Shown here piece after piece: positions 1 through 8,370 of a stretch of 45,062 bases of DNA. Each line of letters begins with the position of its first letter. Position 1 is the first letter of the stretch. The notes below the pieces were generated by a model. It made no database searches. It was not told the DNA's origin and saw only the letters and a program-made list of their open reading frames with translations. A program made the translations under genes and the position numbers. The stretch is taken from NCBI RefSeq assembly GCF_910593845.1, contig NZ_CAJVAS010000049.1, positions 1-45,062 on the forward strand. The letters run 5' to 3'. Source of the stretch: Paenibacillus solanacearum. Lineage in GTDB: Bacteria > Bacillota > Bacilli > Paenibacillales > NBRC-103111.

Positions 1-48
1 ACTTAAAACGCTCTTGTAATCTGCATGCACATGAATGACGAACATCGG

Positions 49-118
49 AAAGCCGTATGAGGGAAAACCTCACGTACGGTTTGATGAGGAGGGGCAGATT
101 TCTCTGCCCTTTACTCTA
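49..118 (+). mobile_element. 3' end of a group II intron (domains V and VI)
   Basis: Positions 50-82 fold as a group II intron domain V. The lower stem pairs 50-57 with 75-82 and contains the AGC triad at 51-53 with its G-U wobble; C73-G74 form the two-base bulge, and the upper stem pairs 58-62 with 68-72. Positions 90-111 form a domain VI stem (91-98 with 103-110) followed by an unpaired A at 113, the expected branch point, and the run ACTCTA. The intron's 3' splice site should lie at about 118-121; the rest, including any reverse transcriptase, is outside the window. The apical loop is GAAAA rather than a closed GAAA tetraloop, as if one base of the usual upper stem were lost, so this copy may be inactive. 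Confidence 0.8.
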
Positions 119-159
119 GAAAAAGTTGTCCCGGACAAAATGGGCGAAAGGGGTTCACT

Positions 160-1599
160 ATGCGCGCATTCCTGCTTCATTCGGGCGAGCCGGCGATGGA
201 GCCGCTGCTTGCGAAACTGCTGTTTCCGCACGGTACCCGGGTTCCGGAGGACATAGAGAAGAGCGGGACCGTGATTCACTGGGGAGCGTACCATCCCGAC
301 CGCGGTCATGCCGAAGTACTGCAGCCGATCCGAAGCATCCTGCTTGCGCGAAACAAGAAGCGGGCGATGGAGCTGCTTGCGCTGCACGGCATCGAATGCG
401 GCTGGGACGAGAGCGGCGTAAGCCGATTCGCGGCGGACCGCTGGCCGCATGAATTTATCGTGCCCGTATTTCACTTGCAGGCGCTGACGCTGTACTCCCG
501 CAGCAGCGGGGTATACATTGGTCACCAGACGAAGTCCGGCGTTCGCGCGCCGGAAGGGCTGTCGCAGGATTTTACCGAAGTCGGGACCGTCCAGCCGAGC
601 TTCTACGCGTCCCGCGCCATGAAGGAAGCGGTGAAAGCCGTGTACGCCCTCGGACTCGATTACGGCGTCGTTCGGCTCGGCGCCCGTTCGGGCGGGACGG
701 TCGTCGTGCTCGCGGTGGAAGCTGTGCCGAAGCTGACGCCGCGGCTGGCGGAGCTGTTCGCGGACGCAATGAACCGGTTCGACCTTGAGCTGTCGGGAGA
801 AGCGGAGTCGGGCCAAGCGGACGTCATGCTCGGCGCGGACCCTGAGTTTCTGCTGCTGAACAGCCGGGGAAAAGTGACGTTTGCTTCGAATTACGTCGAG
901 AAGGATGGCGCTTTCGGCTGCGATGCGATCGTGCTCCCGAGCCGGCGCAAAATATTTCCGCTGGCCGAGCTGCGCCCGAAGCCGAGCACCGATATTCGCG
1001 AGCTCGTCGTCAATCTCCACCGCACGATGCAGCTTGCAGCGAAACGGATTGGCGACCCGGACGTCCGCTGGGTGGCTGGCGGCATGCCCGTTCGGGGGTT
1101 CCCGCTCGGCGGCCATATCCATTTCAGCGGCATCGGGCTGAGCAGCCGTCTGCTGCGCGTGCTCGACAATTACATCGCGCTGCCGCTAACGCTGCTGGAA
1201 GACGGAACGACCGGCATGCGCAAGCCGAAATACGGGTTTCTCGGCGACTTCCGTCGCCAGCGGCACGGCGGGTTCGAGTACCGTGTCCTGCCGAGCTGGA
1301 TGGTGTCGCCCGACATTGCCAAAGGCGTGCTGGCGCTGGCCAAAGTGACGGCGGAGCATTACCGCTCGCTGAATCTTCGGCCGCTTGCCGATGCGGAAGT
1401 GATCAAAGCGTACTACGGAAGCGACAAGACGCGTATACGGCCGCTGCTCCAGGCGCTGTGGAAAGATGTCGAAAGATTGCCCGGCTATGCGACATACGAA
1501 TCGTATTTGCTTCCGCTGCGCAGGCGAATGCTGCAAATGCGGAATTGGAAAGAATTGGACGATATTCGGCCGAAATGGAAAATTGCTCCCTTTCGATAG
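160..1599 (+). CDS. Putative amidoligase (phiEco32-like COOH-NH2 ligase type 2) with N-terminal ATP-grasp-like region
   Basis: 479 aa. The C-terminal half (about 222-460) has the landmarks of the glutamine-synthetase-like COOH-NH2 ligases: GADPEF at 225-230, LAELRP at 268-273, GGHIHFSG at 317-324 and GFEYRVLPSW at 371-380, which supply the acidic and histidine metal ligands of that fold. Such enzymes join a carboxyl to an amine using ATP; the substrate here is unknown. The first 200 residues look like a shrunken ATP-grasp domain: NKKRAMELLALHGI at 65-78 resembles the domain entry, and LGLDYGVVRL (165-174) with VEAVPKLTP (186-194) resembles the metal-binding end, but the usual E-x-N has lost its Asn and the central lysine segment is missing. 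The start at 160 follows GAAAGGGG by six bases. It precedes mutS but has a separate promoter behind it. Family assignment is fairly firm; function is not. Confidence 0.75.
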   Translation: MRAFLLHSGEPAMEPLLAKLLFPHGTRVPEDIEKSGTVIHWGAYHPDRGHAEVLQPIRSILLARNKKRAMELLALHGIECGWDESGVSRFAADRWPHEFIVPVFHLQALTLYSRSSGVYIGHQTKSGVRAPEGLSQDFTEVGTVQPSFYASRAMKEAVKAVYALGLDYGVVRLGARSGGTVVVLAVEAVPKLTPRLAELFADAMNRFDLELSGEAESGQADVMLGADPEFLLLNSRGKVTFASNYVEKDGAFGCDAIVLPSRRKIFPLAELRPKPSTDIRELVVNLHRTMQLAAKRIGDPDVRWVAGGMPVRGFPLGGHIHFSGIGLSSRLLRVLDNYIALPLTLLEDGTTGMRKPKYGFLGDFRRQRHGGFEYRVLPSWMVSPDIAKGVLALAKVTAEHYRSLNLRPLADAEVIKAYYGSDKTRIRPLLQALWKDVERLPGYATYESYLLPLRRRMLQMRNWKELDDIRPKWKIAPFR

Positions 1600-1624
1600 A
1601 AAATGGGTGTTCTCCAATAAATCG

Positions 1625-1633
1625 TGATATAAT
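1625..1633 (+). promoter_or_regulatory. Extended -10 promoter of the mutS leader
   Basis: TGATATAAT is a perfect extended -10 (TGnTATAAT), 26 bp after the amidoligase stop codon. No good -35 is seen, which extended -10 promoters tolerate. Transcription would begin near 1640 and give a leader of about 300 nt before mutS. Confidence 0.6.
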
Positions 1634-1645
1634 GAGAGGGCAGTG

Positions 1646-1869
1646 ATGCCTTTTGTCGAATCGAGACGGGCATAGCCTCTGCGGGATGCGGATTACGCAG
1701 CTTTATCCATGCTGCCGCAACCGGCGGAGGGGCCCGGATACGCCGCAGCGCGGCGGCCGAGGCACCGTTATGGGGCTTGACCGGCATGTACATAGCCATC
1801 ATGAACGATGTTCTACTATATTTTTTTGTCTGCAAATCTATGAATCGCAAGAATGGCAGATTCATAGAT
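1646..1869 (+). promoter_or_regulatory. Structured 5' leader of mutS (unassigned)
   Basis: This fills the 345-bp gap between the amidoligase gene and mutS. It holds a series of inverted repeats: ATGCC/GGCAT (1646-1673) with an inner GTC/GAC; an outer stem GCCTC (1675-1679)/GAGGC (1759-1763) enclosing hairpins GCAGC/GCTGC (1697-1715) and CGCCGC/GCGGCG (1741-1755); GGCT/AGCC (1774-1797); and a perfect 11-bp repeat ATCTATGAATC (1836-1846)/GATTCATAGAT (1859-1869). A 9-codon reading frame (1646-1675) with AGAGGG in front sits at the 5' end. I do not recognise a known riboswitch class, and no intrinsic terminator follows. It may be a protein-binding leader, a small RNA, or simply GC-rich spacer. 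Confidence 0.4.
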
Positions 1870-1944
1870 GGAAGGTCCGGTTCGACGTGAAGATGGAAGT
1901 CGCATGGAATGCCGAACAGCAGTACAAGCGTTGGGGGATGCAGC

Positions 1945-4752
1945 ATGGCCAAATATACGCCGATGATTGAGCAGTACCTTGCCATCAAGGCGGAGGTACA
2001 GGACGCTTTTTTATTTTTTCGTCTTGGCGATTTTTATGAAATGTTTTTTGACGACGCGATTGTGGCGTCGCGGGAGCTGGAGATTACACTGACCGGCCGG
2101 GAGGGCGGAATGGAGGAGCGCATCCCGATGTGCGGCGTGCCCCACCATTCCGCGGAAAACTACGTCGCCCGTTTGGTAGAAAAAGGATACAAGGTTGCGA
2201 TCTGCGAACAGGTGGAAGACCCGTCCGAAGCGAAAGGCGTCGTCCGGCGGGAAGTGGTGCGCATCGTCACCCCGGGGACGGTGATGGACCAGCGCTCGCT
2301 CAGCGAAGCGAACAATTACATCGCGGCGGTCGCATTATCCGGCGAAGCATACGGCATTGCCGTGTGCGATATATCGACGGGAGAGCTGTACGTTACGCGT
2401 CTCGACGGGTCGTTCGAGCTGCTGCTCGACGAACTGAACGTATACGGGCCGTCGGAAATTCTCGGCAGCCCGGCGCTGCTGGAGCAGATCCGCAGCGGAT
2501 CGGCGGCGTGGCTGCGGTCCGCGGTTATGACGCCGAGAGATGGCCGCAGCGCGGCGGGAGGCTTGCCGGCCGAAGGGCATTTCTTGGACTCGCAGCTGGC
2601 CGGCTTGCCGGAAGGCGGACGCGAGACATTGTCGCTCCTGATGGGGTATTTGAAAGAGACGCAGAAGCGTTCGCTGTCGCACATCAAGCAGATTCGGGTG
2701 TACGAGCCGACGCAGTATATGGTGATGGACCCGTTCACCCGGCGCAACCTGGAGCTTGTAGAGACGGTCCGCGACCGTTCGAAGAAAGGCTCCTTGCTCT
2801 GGCTGCTGGACAAGACCGTGACCGCCATGGGCGGGCGGCTGCTGCGGCGGTGGATCGAGAAGCCGCTGATGAACGCATCGCACATCGCAGAACGGCTCGA
2901 AGCGGTGGACCGTCTGTATCATCAGCTAATCGTCCGCGAAGAGCTGCGCACATCGCTGAAGGAAGTGTACGACCTGGAGCGGCTTACGGCGCGCATTGCC
3001 TACGGCAGCGCGGGCGCGCGCGACCTGGTCGCGCTGATGCGCTCGCTGCAGCAGGTGCCTATGCTGCAGCAGCTTTGCGAGTCCAGCGGCTCCGCCACGC
3101 TGGCGAAGCTTGCGGCACGGATCGACCCGTGCCAGGACTTGATGGCGTCGATCGCGGACGCCATCGTGGACGAGCCTCCCGTCTCGATTCGGGATGGGGG
3201 GATGATTCGGGCGGGCTACAACGCCCGCCTCGATCAGCTTCGCGAAGCGAGCGCGAACGGCAAGCAGTGGCTGGCCGAGCTGGAGAAGCAGGAGCGCGAG
3301 CGGACGGGCATCAAGTCGCTGAAGATCGGCTATAACAAGGTGTTCGGCTACTTTATCGAGGTGACGAAGTCGAACCTGGGCACGCTGGAAGAAGGAAGAT
3401 ACGAGCGCAAGCAGACGCTCGCCAACGCAGAGCGGTTCGTCACACCGGAGCTGAAGGAGAAAGAGGCGCTCATCCTCGAGGCCGAAGAGGGTATGGTCGA
3501 TCTCGAGCACGAGCTGTTCATTGAGCTGAGGGACCGACTGGGCGCGCATGTCTCCAGGCTGCAAACGCTGGCGGAGCTCATCGCGACGGCGGACGTTTAC
3601 CAGTCGCTGGCCCATGTCAGCGCGGCGAACCGGTTCACGAAGCCGGAAGTCGGCGAATTTTATGAGCTGCAGGTCGAGGAAGGCCGCCATCCGGTCGTGG
3701 AAGCGGTCCTCGAAGACAGCGTCTTTATCGCCAACGAGACCGAGCTGTCGCGGGAAGCCGGAAGCATGCTGCTCATTACCGGCCCGAATATGGCGGGGAA
3801 AAGCACATACATGCGTCAGGTCGCGATCATTTGCCTGATGGCGCAAATCGGCTGTTTCGTGCCGGCCAAGCGGGCAAAGGTCCCGTTGATCGACCGCATC
3901 TTCACCCGCATCGGCGCGGCGGACGATCTGATCGGCGGTCAGAGCACGTTTATGGTCGAGATGATGGATATCCAGATCATGACCGCCAAGGCAACTTCGC
4001 GAAGCCTCGTCATCATCGACGAGCTGGGTCGCGGCACATCGACCGGCGAAGGGATGGCGATCGCGCAGGCGGTCATCGAGTACCTTCATGATAAGATCGG
4101 CTGCAAGACCCTTGTGTCGACGCATTTTCATGAGCTCGCGCATCTGGAGGATAGCTTGCGGGATTTGCGCAACTATTGCATGGCAGTGAAGGAAAGCGGA
4201 CAGCAGGTCACTTTCCTGCGGCGGTTAATTCCCGGTGCGGCCAGCACGAGCTACGGCATTTACTGCGCGCAAATCGCCGGGCTGCCCACCGGGATCATCG
4301 ATCGCTCGTACGAGCTGCTGCATGTTTTTGAAGCGCGGGCAGAGTGGCAGCAGGGCCGGGAGGAGACGGCGGCAGCATCGGCGCAAGTCGGAGCTCCGGC
4401 CGCTCCTGGATCAAGCCAAACGCAGCCTGCGCAAGAAGAACGGCACACCGCGGACACGATGTTTGTGCCGGCGCCGGAACAGGCAAGCGAGCCGTCTGTC
4501 ACAAGAGAACCGGATTCGCCGGAAGCTTCGGCTCCGTCAGCCGGACAAGCGGTTCCCGACAGGCAGCAAGCGGTCGAGCAGCTCAGCTTATTTGCGCTGG
4601 ATGTTGACGCCAAGGCGGAAAAGTCCGCGAAGAAAGACCCTCTGGCCGATAAGATTGTGGGCATGCTCCGCAGTGCCGATTTGATGAACATGACGCCGAT
4701 GACGGCGATGAACTTTTTGTACGAATTGAAGAAGCAGCTGCCGCAACAGTAA
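1945..4752 (+). CDS. mutS: DNA mismatch repair protein MutS
   Basis: 935 aa; recognises mispaired bases and short loops and recruits MutL. The mismatch-reading F-Y-E is at 30-32, Walker A GPNMAGKST at 613-621, and Walker B ends in DELGRGTS from 692. The start at 1945 (MAKYTPMIEQ) aligns with B. subtilis MutS and has GGGGG eight bases upstream; an in-frame ATG at 1909 has no such support. The protein is some 75 residues longer than B. subtilis MutS because of a Ala/Pro/Glu-rich linker after the ATPase (about 800-875). The linker ends in QLSLF (879-883), a canonical sliding-clamp binding motif, followed by the C-terminal dimer/tetramer helices. It is the first gene of mutS-protease-mutL and is transcribed from the promoter at 1625 through a long leader. 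Confidence 0.98.
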   Translation: MAKYTPMIEQYLAIKAEVQDAFLFFRLGDFYEMFFDDAIVASRELEITLTGREGGMEERIPMCGVPHHSAENYVARLVEKGYKVAICEQVEDPSEAKGVVRREVVRIVTPGTVMDQRSLSEANNYIAAVALSGEAYGIAVCDISTGELYVTRLDGSFELLLDELNVYGPSEILGSPALLEQIRSGSAAWLRSAVMTPRDGRSAAGGLPAEGHFLDSQLAGLPEGGRETLSLLMGYLKETQKRSLSHIKQIRVYEPTQYMVMDPFTRRNLELVETVRDRSKKGSLLWLLDKTVTAMGGRLLRRWIEKPLMNASHIAERLEAVDRLYHQLIVREELRTSLKEVYDLERLTARIAYGSAGARDLVALMRSLQQVPMLQQLCESSGSATLAKLAARIDPCQDLMASIADAIVDEPPVSIRDGGMIRAGYNARLDQLREASANGKQWLAELEKQERERTGIKSLKIGYNKVFGYFIEVTKSNLGTLEEGRYERKQTLANAERFVTPELKEKEALILEAEEGMVDLEHELFIELRDRLGAHVSRLQTLAELIATADVYQSLAHVSAANRFTKPEVGEFYELQVEEGRHPVVEAVLEDSVFIANETELSREAGSMLLITGPNMAGKSTYMRQVAIICLMAQIGCFVPAKRAKVPLIDRIFTRIGAADDLIGGQSTFMVEMMDIQIMTAKATSRSLVIIDELGRGTSTGEGMAIAQAVIEYLHDKIGCKTLVSTHFHELAHLEDSLRDLRNYCMAVKESGQQVTFLRRLIPGAASTSYGIYCAQIAGLPTGIIDRSYELLHVFEARAEWQQGREETAAASAQVGAPAAPGSSQTQPAQEERHTADTMFVPAPEQASEPSVTREPDSPEASAPSAGQAVPDRQQAVEQLSLFALDVDAKAEKSAKKDPLADKIVGMLRSADLMNMTPMTAMNFLYELKKQLPQQ

Positions 4753-4807
4753 GGCGAAGCGAAACCAATATTGGAATGATATGACCTTATAGAGAAGAGG
4801 AACTTGC

Positions 4808-6271
4808 ATGAGTCCAAAAAAATTGCGTTCGACCCGGTTTTGGAAAACGACGGCGGCCGGTCTGCTTTCGATGACGCTGCTCATTCCGGCTGCTTCGCCG
4901 GTATGGGCGGCGGAAGCCTCCAGCACGGTAACGGCGGATCAGTTGAAGGAAGTATATGATCTGCTGGAGAAAAATCACGTGAGCGCGCCTTCGAGCAGCA
5001 AATTGGCCGAGACAGGCATCAAGGCGATGGTCGGCTCGCTCCAAGACCCGTACACGCAATACTTTTCGCCGGAAGAGCTGAGGAGCTTCGAGAACTCGGT
5101 GGAAAATCAGTACGTCGGCATCGGTGTGCGCGTCGGCGAAGAGCCGGACGCGGTGTATGTGGCGGAAGTGTTCGACGGCTCTCCGGCGAAGGAAGCGGGG
5201 ATTCAAGTCGGCGACAAGTTCATTGAAGTCGAAGGCGTATCGGTGGCGGGGAAAAAAGTGAATGACGTCACCGAAAAAATATTGGGCGAGGAAGGCACCG
5301 TCGTTACGATTCGCGTGCTGCGCGGAGAAGAAACGAAAGAGCTGAAGGTAAAGCGCCAAAAAATACAGCTGCCGACCGTCGTACGCAAGCTGTTTGATCC
5401 GGGGATCGGCTACATTCAAATCGCCAGCTTTTCCAGCGATTCCGATGAGAAGCTGGCGCAAGAGCTGAACGTACTCAAGGGACAAGGCATCAAGAGCCTG
5501 GTCGTCGATCTGCGGGACAATCCCGGAGGGCTGCTCGATTCGGCGTTGAACATGGTCAAGCTGTTCGTCAAGGAAGGCGTACTGATTCATACGAGCGACC
5601 GCAACAATGTGGACGATCCTGTGTCGTTCAAGGACGGAACGACGCAGCCGTTCCCGGTCTATTTCCTCGTGAACGAGTACAGCGCGAGCGCTTCGGAAGT
5701 ATTGACGGGCGCGCTGCAGGATTACGGCGTCGTCAAGGCGATCGGCACGAAAACGTACGGCAAAGGCAGCGTGCAAACGTTGTTTCCGCTCAAGTCCGGC
5801 GGTGCGCTCAAGGTTACGATCGAAGAATATTTGACGCCGAAGCTGCGGAAAGTGAACAAAGTGGGACTGGAGCCGGACCGCAAGGTGGAAGGCGACCTGG
5901 CCCAGCTCGTGACGGCGCTCCGCATGGCGGGCAGCGAGTCGTTCGAGCTGACGTATGACCGCAAAGCGCTTGCGCTCAACGGGGTATCGATCGTCGAACC
6001 GTTCGATGTGATCCGGCAAGACGGTAAAGTGTTCGTCCCGGCGCGCTCGATCGCCGCACTCGCCGGCGCGGAAGTGACCTGGAACGACGCGACGTCTTCG
6101 CTTGAAATCGCTTCGGAGCAAGGGAAAGCGGCATACGGCGCTGATGCGTCCGACTATTTGAACCAAAACGGCACCGGTTTTGTCACGCTGGACAGCATTG
6201 CGTCTGCATTCGCGAACGTCAAGTGGGAGGACAACGGCAGCAAGCTTACGGTGTCCGTAAACAAGCCTTAA
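4808..6271 (+). CDS. S41 family C-terminal processing peptidase (CtpA/CtpB-like)
   Basis: 487 aa, exported serine protease with a Ser-Lys dyad. A signal peptide (positive N-terminus, hydrophobic stretch about 15-33, AWA-like end near WAAEA) is followed by a PDZ domain (about 95-180) and the S41 catalytic domain. In SASASE the middle Ser is S294; the matching lysine is K319 in YGKGSVQ, and D305 and Q323 fit the E. coli Tsp pattern. The last ~100 residues (about 380-487) resemble the copper amine oxidase N-terminal-like domain common in exported Paenibacillus proteins (FVPARSIAALAGAEVTW), probably a wall or partner-binding module. It lies 55 bp after mutS and 20 bp before mutL, so it is probably co-transcribed with mismatch repair, with no obvious functional link. 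Its target is unknown. Confidence 0.92.
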   Translation: MSPKKLRSTRFWKTTAAGLLSMTLLIPAASPVWAAEASSTVTADQLKEVYDLLEKNHVSAPSSSKLAETGIKAMVGSLQDPYTQYFSPEELRSFENSVENQYVGIGVRVGEEPDAVYVAEVFDGSPAKEAGIQVGDKFIEVEGVSVAGKKVNDVTEKILGEEGTVVTIRVLRGEETKELKVKRQKIQLPTVVRKLFDPGIGYIQIASFSSDSDEKLAQELNVLKGQGIKSLVVDLRDNPGGLLDSALNMVKLFVKEGVLIHTSDRNNVDDPVSFKDGTTQPFPVYFLVNEYSASASEVLTGALQDYGVVKAIGTKTYGKGSVQTLFPLKSGGALKVTIEEYLTPKLRKVNKVGLEPDRKVEGDLAQLVTALRMAGSESFELTYDRKALALNGVSIVEPFDVIRQDGKVFVPARSIAALAGAEVTWNDATSSLEIASEQGKAAYGADASDYLNQNGTGFVTLDSIASAFANVKWEDNGSKLTVSVNKP

Positions 6272-6291
6272 ACGAGTAAGGAGCCCGGCAT

Positions 6292-8370
6292 ATGGGTAAA
6301 ATAAACATTTTAGACGAACATATCGCCAACCAGATCGCGGCGGGCGAAGTGGTGGAAAGACCTTCCTCCGTCGTGAAGGAGCTGGTGGAGAACGCGGTGG
6401 ACGCCGGCAGCACGCGCGTCTACGTGACGATCGAGGAAGGCGGACTCGCGCTGATCCGTGTCGCTGATAACGGGTCCGGCATGGACCCGGACGATTGCGA
6501 GACCGCATTTTTCCGCCATGCGACAAGCAAAATTGCCAGCGCCCATGACTTGTTCGCCATCCGGACACTTGGCTTCCGCGGGGAGGCGCTGCCCAGCATC
6601 GCGGCGGTTGCCAAGGTGGAATGCCAGACCTCGCCGGATACGAGCGGGCTCGGAACGAGGCTTGTCATTGAAGGCGGCAGCGTGAAGGCGAAGACCGAAG
6701 CGGCCGTTCCGCGGGGAACGGATATTATGGTGCGCGAGCTGTTCTACAATACGCCTGCCCGTCTCAAATACATGAAGACGATCCAGACGGAGCTCGGTCA
6801 CGTGACGGATTATATGTATAGGCTCGCGCTGTCGCATCCGAACATCGCGTTCACGCTCAAGCATAACGGGAACACGCTCATTCAGACGCTCGGAAGCGGC
6901 GATCTGCTGCAGGTTATAGCCGGCGTTTACGGTACGGCTGCGGCCAGAAGCATGCTGCCGATTGGCGGCGAATCGCTCGATTATCGGCTGTCCGGCTATA
7001 TCGGCAAGCCCGAGCTGACCCGGGCCAACCGCAACGGCATCTCCAGCGTCATTAACGGCAGATATATCCGCAACTTTGCGGTTGTGAACGCGCTGCTGCA
7101 AGGATATCATACCTTGCTGCCGATTAACCGGTTCCCGCTTGCGGTGCTGCATTTGGAGATGGATCCGACGCTGCTGGACGTGAACGTGCACCCGGCGAAG
7201 CTGGAGGTTCGCTTCAGCAAGGAGCCGGAGCTGATGCAGTTGATCGAACGTGAGGTGCGTTCGGTGCTCGGCGCGCAGCGGCTGATTCCGTCGGCGGGCC
7301 AGCCGGAGCGCCGGCCGCGCGAAGCGGTCGTGCAGGAGCAGCTTGAGCTGTACCGGCCGCAGGCAGCGAACCCGCAACCGGCTGCGCCGTCCGGGGGGAG
7401 AGCCGCGGAGGGACGCGAAGCGCTGTACGGCGAAGCGCGTGACGCTTACACCAGCGGCGGTGCTTCCGCTGCTGCGCGCAGCGAGTCGCAGCCGGCTCCG
7501 CAGTGGGCTGGTGCCGACGCGCTGCGTGGGCAGCCCGCTTCACAGCCGGCTAATGCCGACGCGCGGCGCGGGCTGTCCGCTTCGCCGGGGCAAGCGCCCC
7601 CCGAGGCGTGGCGCGAACCGTCGTCGCGGCGTGAGTCCGTCTCGCGGTCGCCGCAAGGGCCGGGCGTGCAATCGTCTGCGCCACCTCGGCAGGACGATCG
7701 CAGCCCGCGTGAGACGGCCGCCGCCTCGGAGGCGCTGCTGCGGACGCTCGCGCCGCTGCCCGCGGATACGCCGCCGGCGCTGCCGGCGTTTCCGAAGCTG
7801 CAACCGATCGGGCAGATGCACGGCACCTACATCGTGGCGCAGAACGAGGAAGGATTGTTCCTGATCGACCAGCATGCCGCGCATGAGCGGATCAATTACG
7901 AATATTATTTCGACCAGTTCGGCAAGCCCGAGCAAGCGAGCCAGGAGCTGCTCGTACCTTTGACACTGGAATATACGTCGATTGAGGCGGTCAAGCTGAA
8001 CGAGAAGCTGCCTCAGCTGGAGCGGGCCGGCGTGTTCCTGGAGCCGTTCGGAGGCTCCTCCTTCCTGGTGCGTGCTTATCCGCACTGGCTGCCCAAGGGA
8101 GAAGAGCAGATGCTTGTGGAAGAAATGATCGAATGGCTGCTGTCGGAGAAAAAGCAGGTCGACATCGCCAAGCTTCGTGAAAAAGCGGCGATCATGTGCT
8201 CCTGCAAAGCTTCGATCAAAGCAAATCAAAAAATCGGTACGCTCGAAATCGAAACGCTGCTCGACCGTCTGGCCGCCTGCCGCAATCCTTACACTTGCCC
8301 GCACGGCCGTCCGATCGTCGTCAGCTTCTCGACCTATGAGCTTGAAAAAATGTTTAAGCGGGTGATGTGA
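6292..8370 (+). CDS. mutL: DNA mismatch repair endonuclease MutL
   Basis: 692 aa; couples MutS recognition to strand nicking. The N-terminal GHKL ATPase shows NAVDAG, DNGSGMD and GFRGEALPSI (about 33-105). A long Pro/Ala/Ser/Arg-rich linker (about 340-500) joins it to the C-terminal dimerisation domain. There the metal-dependent nicking motif DQHAAHE is at 526-532, with SCKASIKAN and CPHGRP (from 669), so it is the endonuclease type found in bacteria lacking MutH. QELLVP at 551-556 corresponds to the clamp-binding QEMIVP of B. subtilis MutL. The start has TAAGGAG in front. The stop codon directly abuts the GTG start of the next gene. The linker is longer and more GC-rich than that of B. subtilis. 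Confidence 0.98.
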   Translation: MGKINILDEHIANQIAAGEVVERPSSVVKELVENAVDAGSTRVYVTIEEGGLALIRVADNGSGMDPDDCETAFFRHATSKIASAHDLFAIRTLGFRGEALPSIAAVAKVECQTSPDTSGLGTRLVIEGGSVKAKTEAAVPRGTDIMVRELFYNTPARLKYMKTIQTELGHVTDYMYRLALSHPNIAFTLKHNGNTLIQTLGSGDLLQVIAGVYGTAAARSMLPIGGESLDYRLSGYIGKPELTRANRNGISSVINGRYIRNFAVVNALLQGYHTLLPINRFPLAVLHLEMDPTLLDVNVHPAKLEVRFSKEPELMQLIEREVRSVLGAQRLIPSAGQPERRPREAVVQEQLELYRPQAANPQPAAPSGGRAAEGREALYGEARDAYTSGGASAAARSESQPAPQWAGADALRGQPASQPANADARRGLSASPGQAPPEAWREPSSRRESVSRSPQGPGVQSSAPPRQDDRSPRETAAASEALLRTLAPLPADTPPALPAFPKLQPIGQMHGTYIVAQNEEGLFLIDQHAAHERINYEYYFDQFGKPEQASQELLVPLTLEYTSIEAVKLNEKLPQLERAGVFLEPFGGSSFLVRAYPHWLPKGEEQMLVEEMIEWLLSEKKQVDIAKLREKAAIMCSCKASIKANQKIGTLEIETLLDRLAACRNPYTCPHGRPIVVSFSTYELEKMFKRVM

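Noticed and set aside
1646..1675. Nine-codon leader peptide before mutS as a certain gene
   Set aside because: A ribosome-site-like AGAGGG exists, but so short a frame is expected by chance; kept only as part of the leader description.
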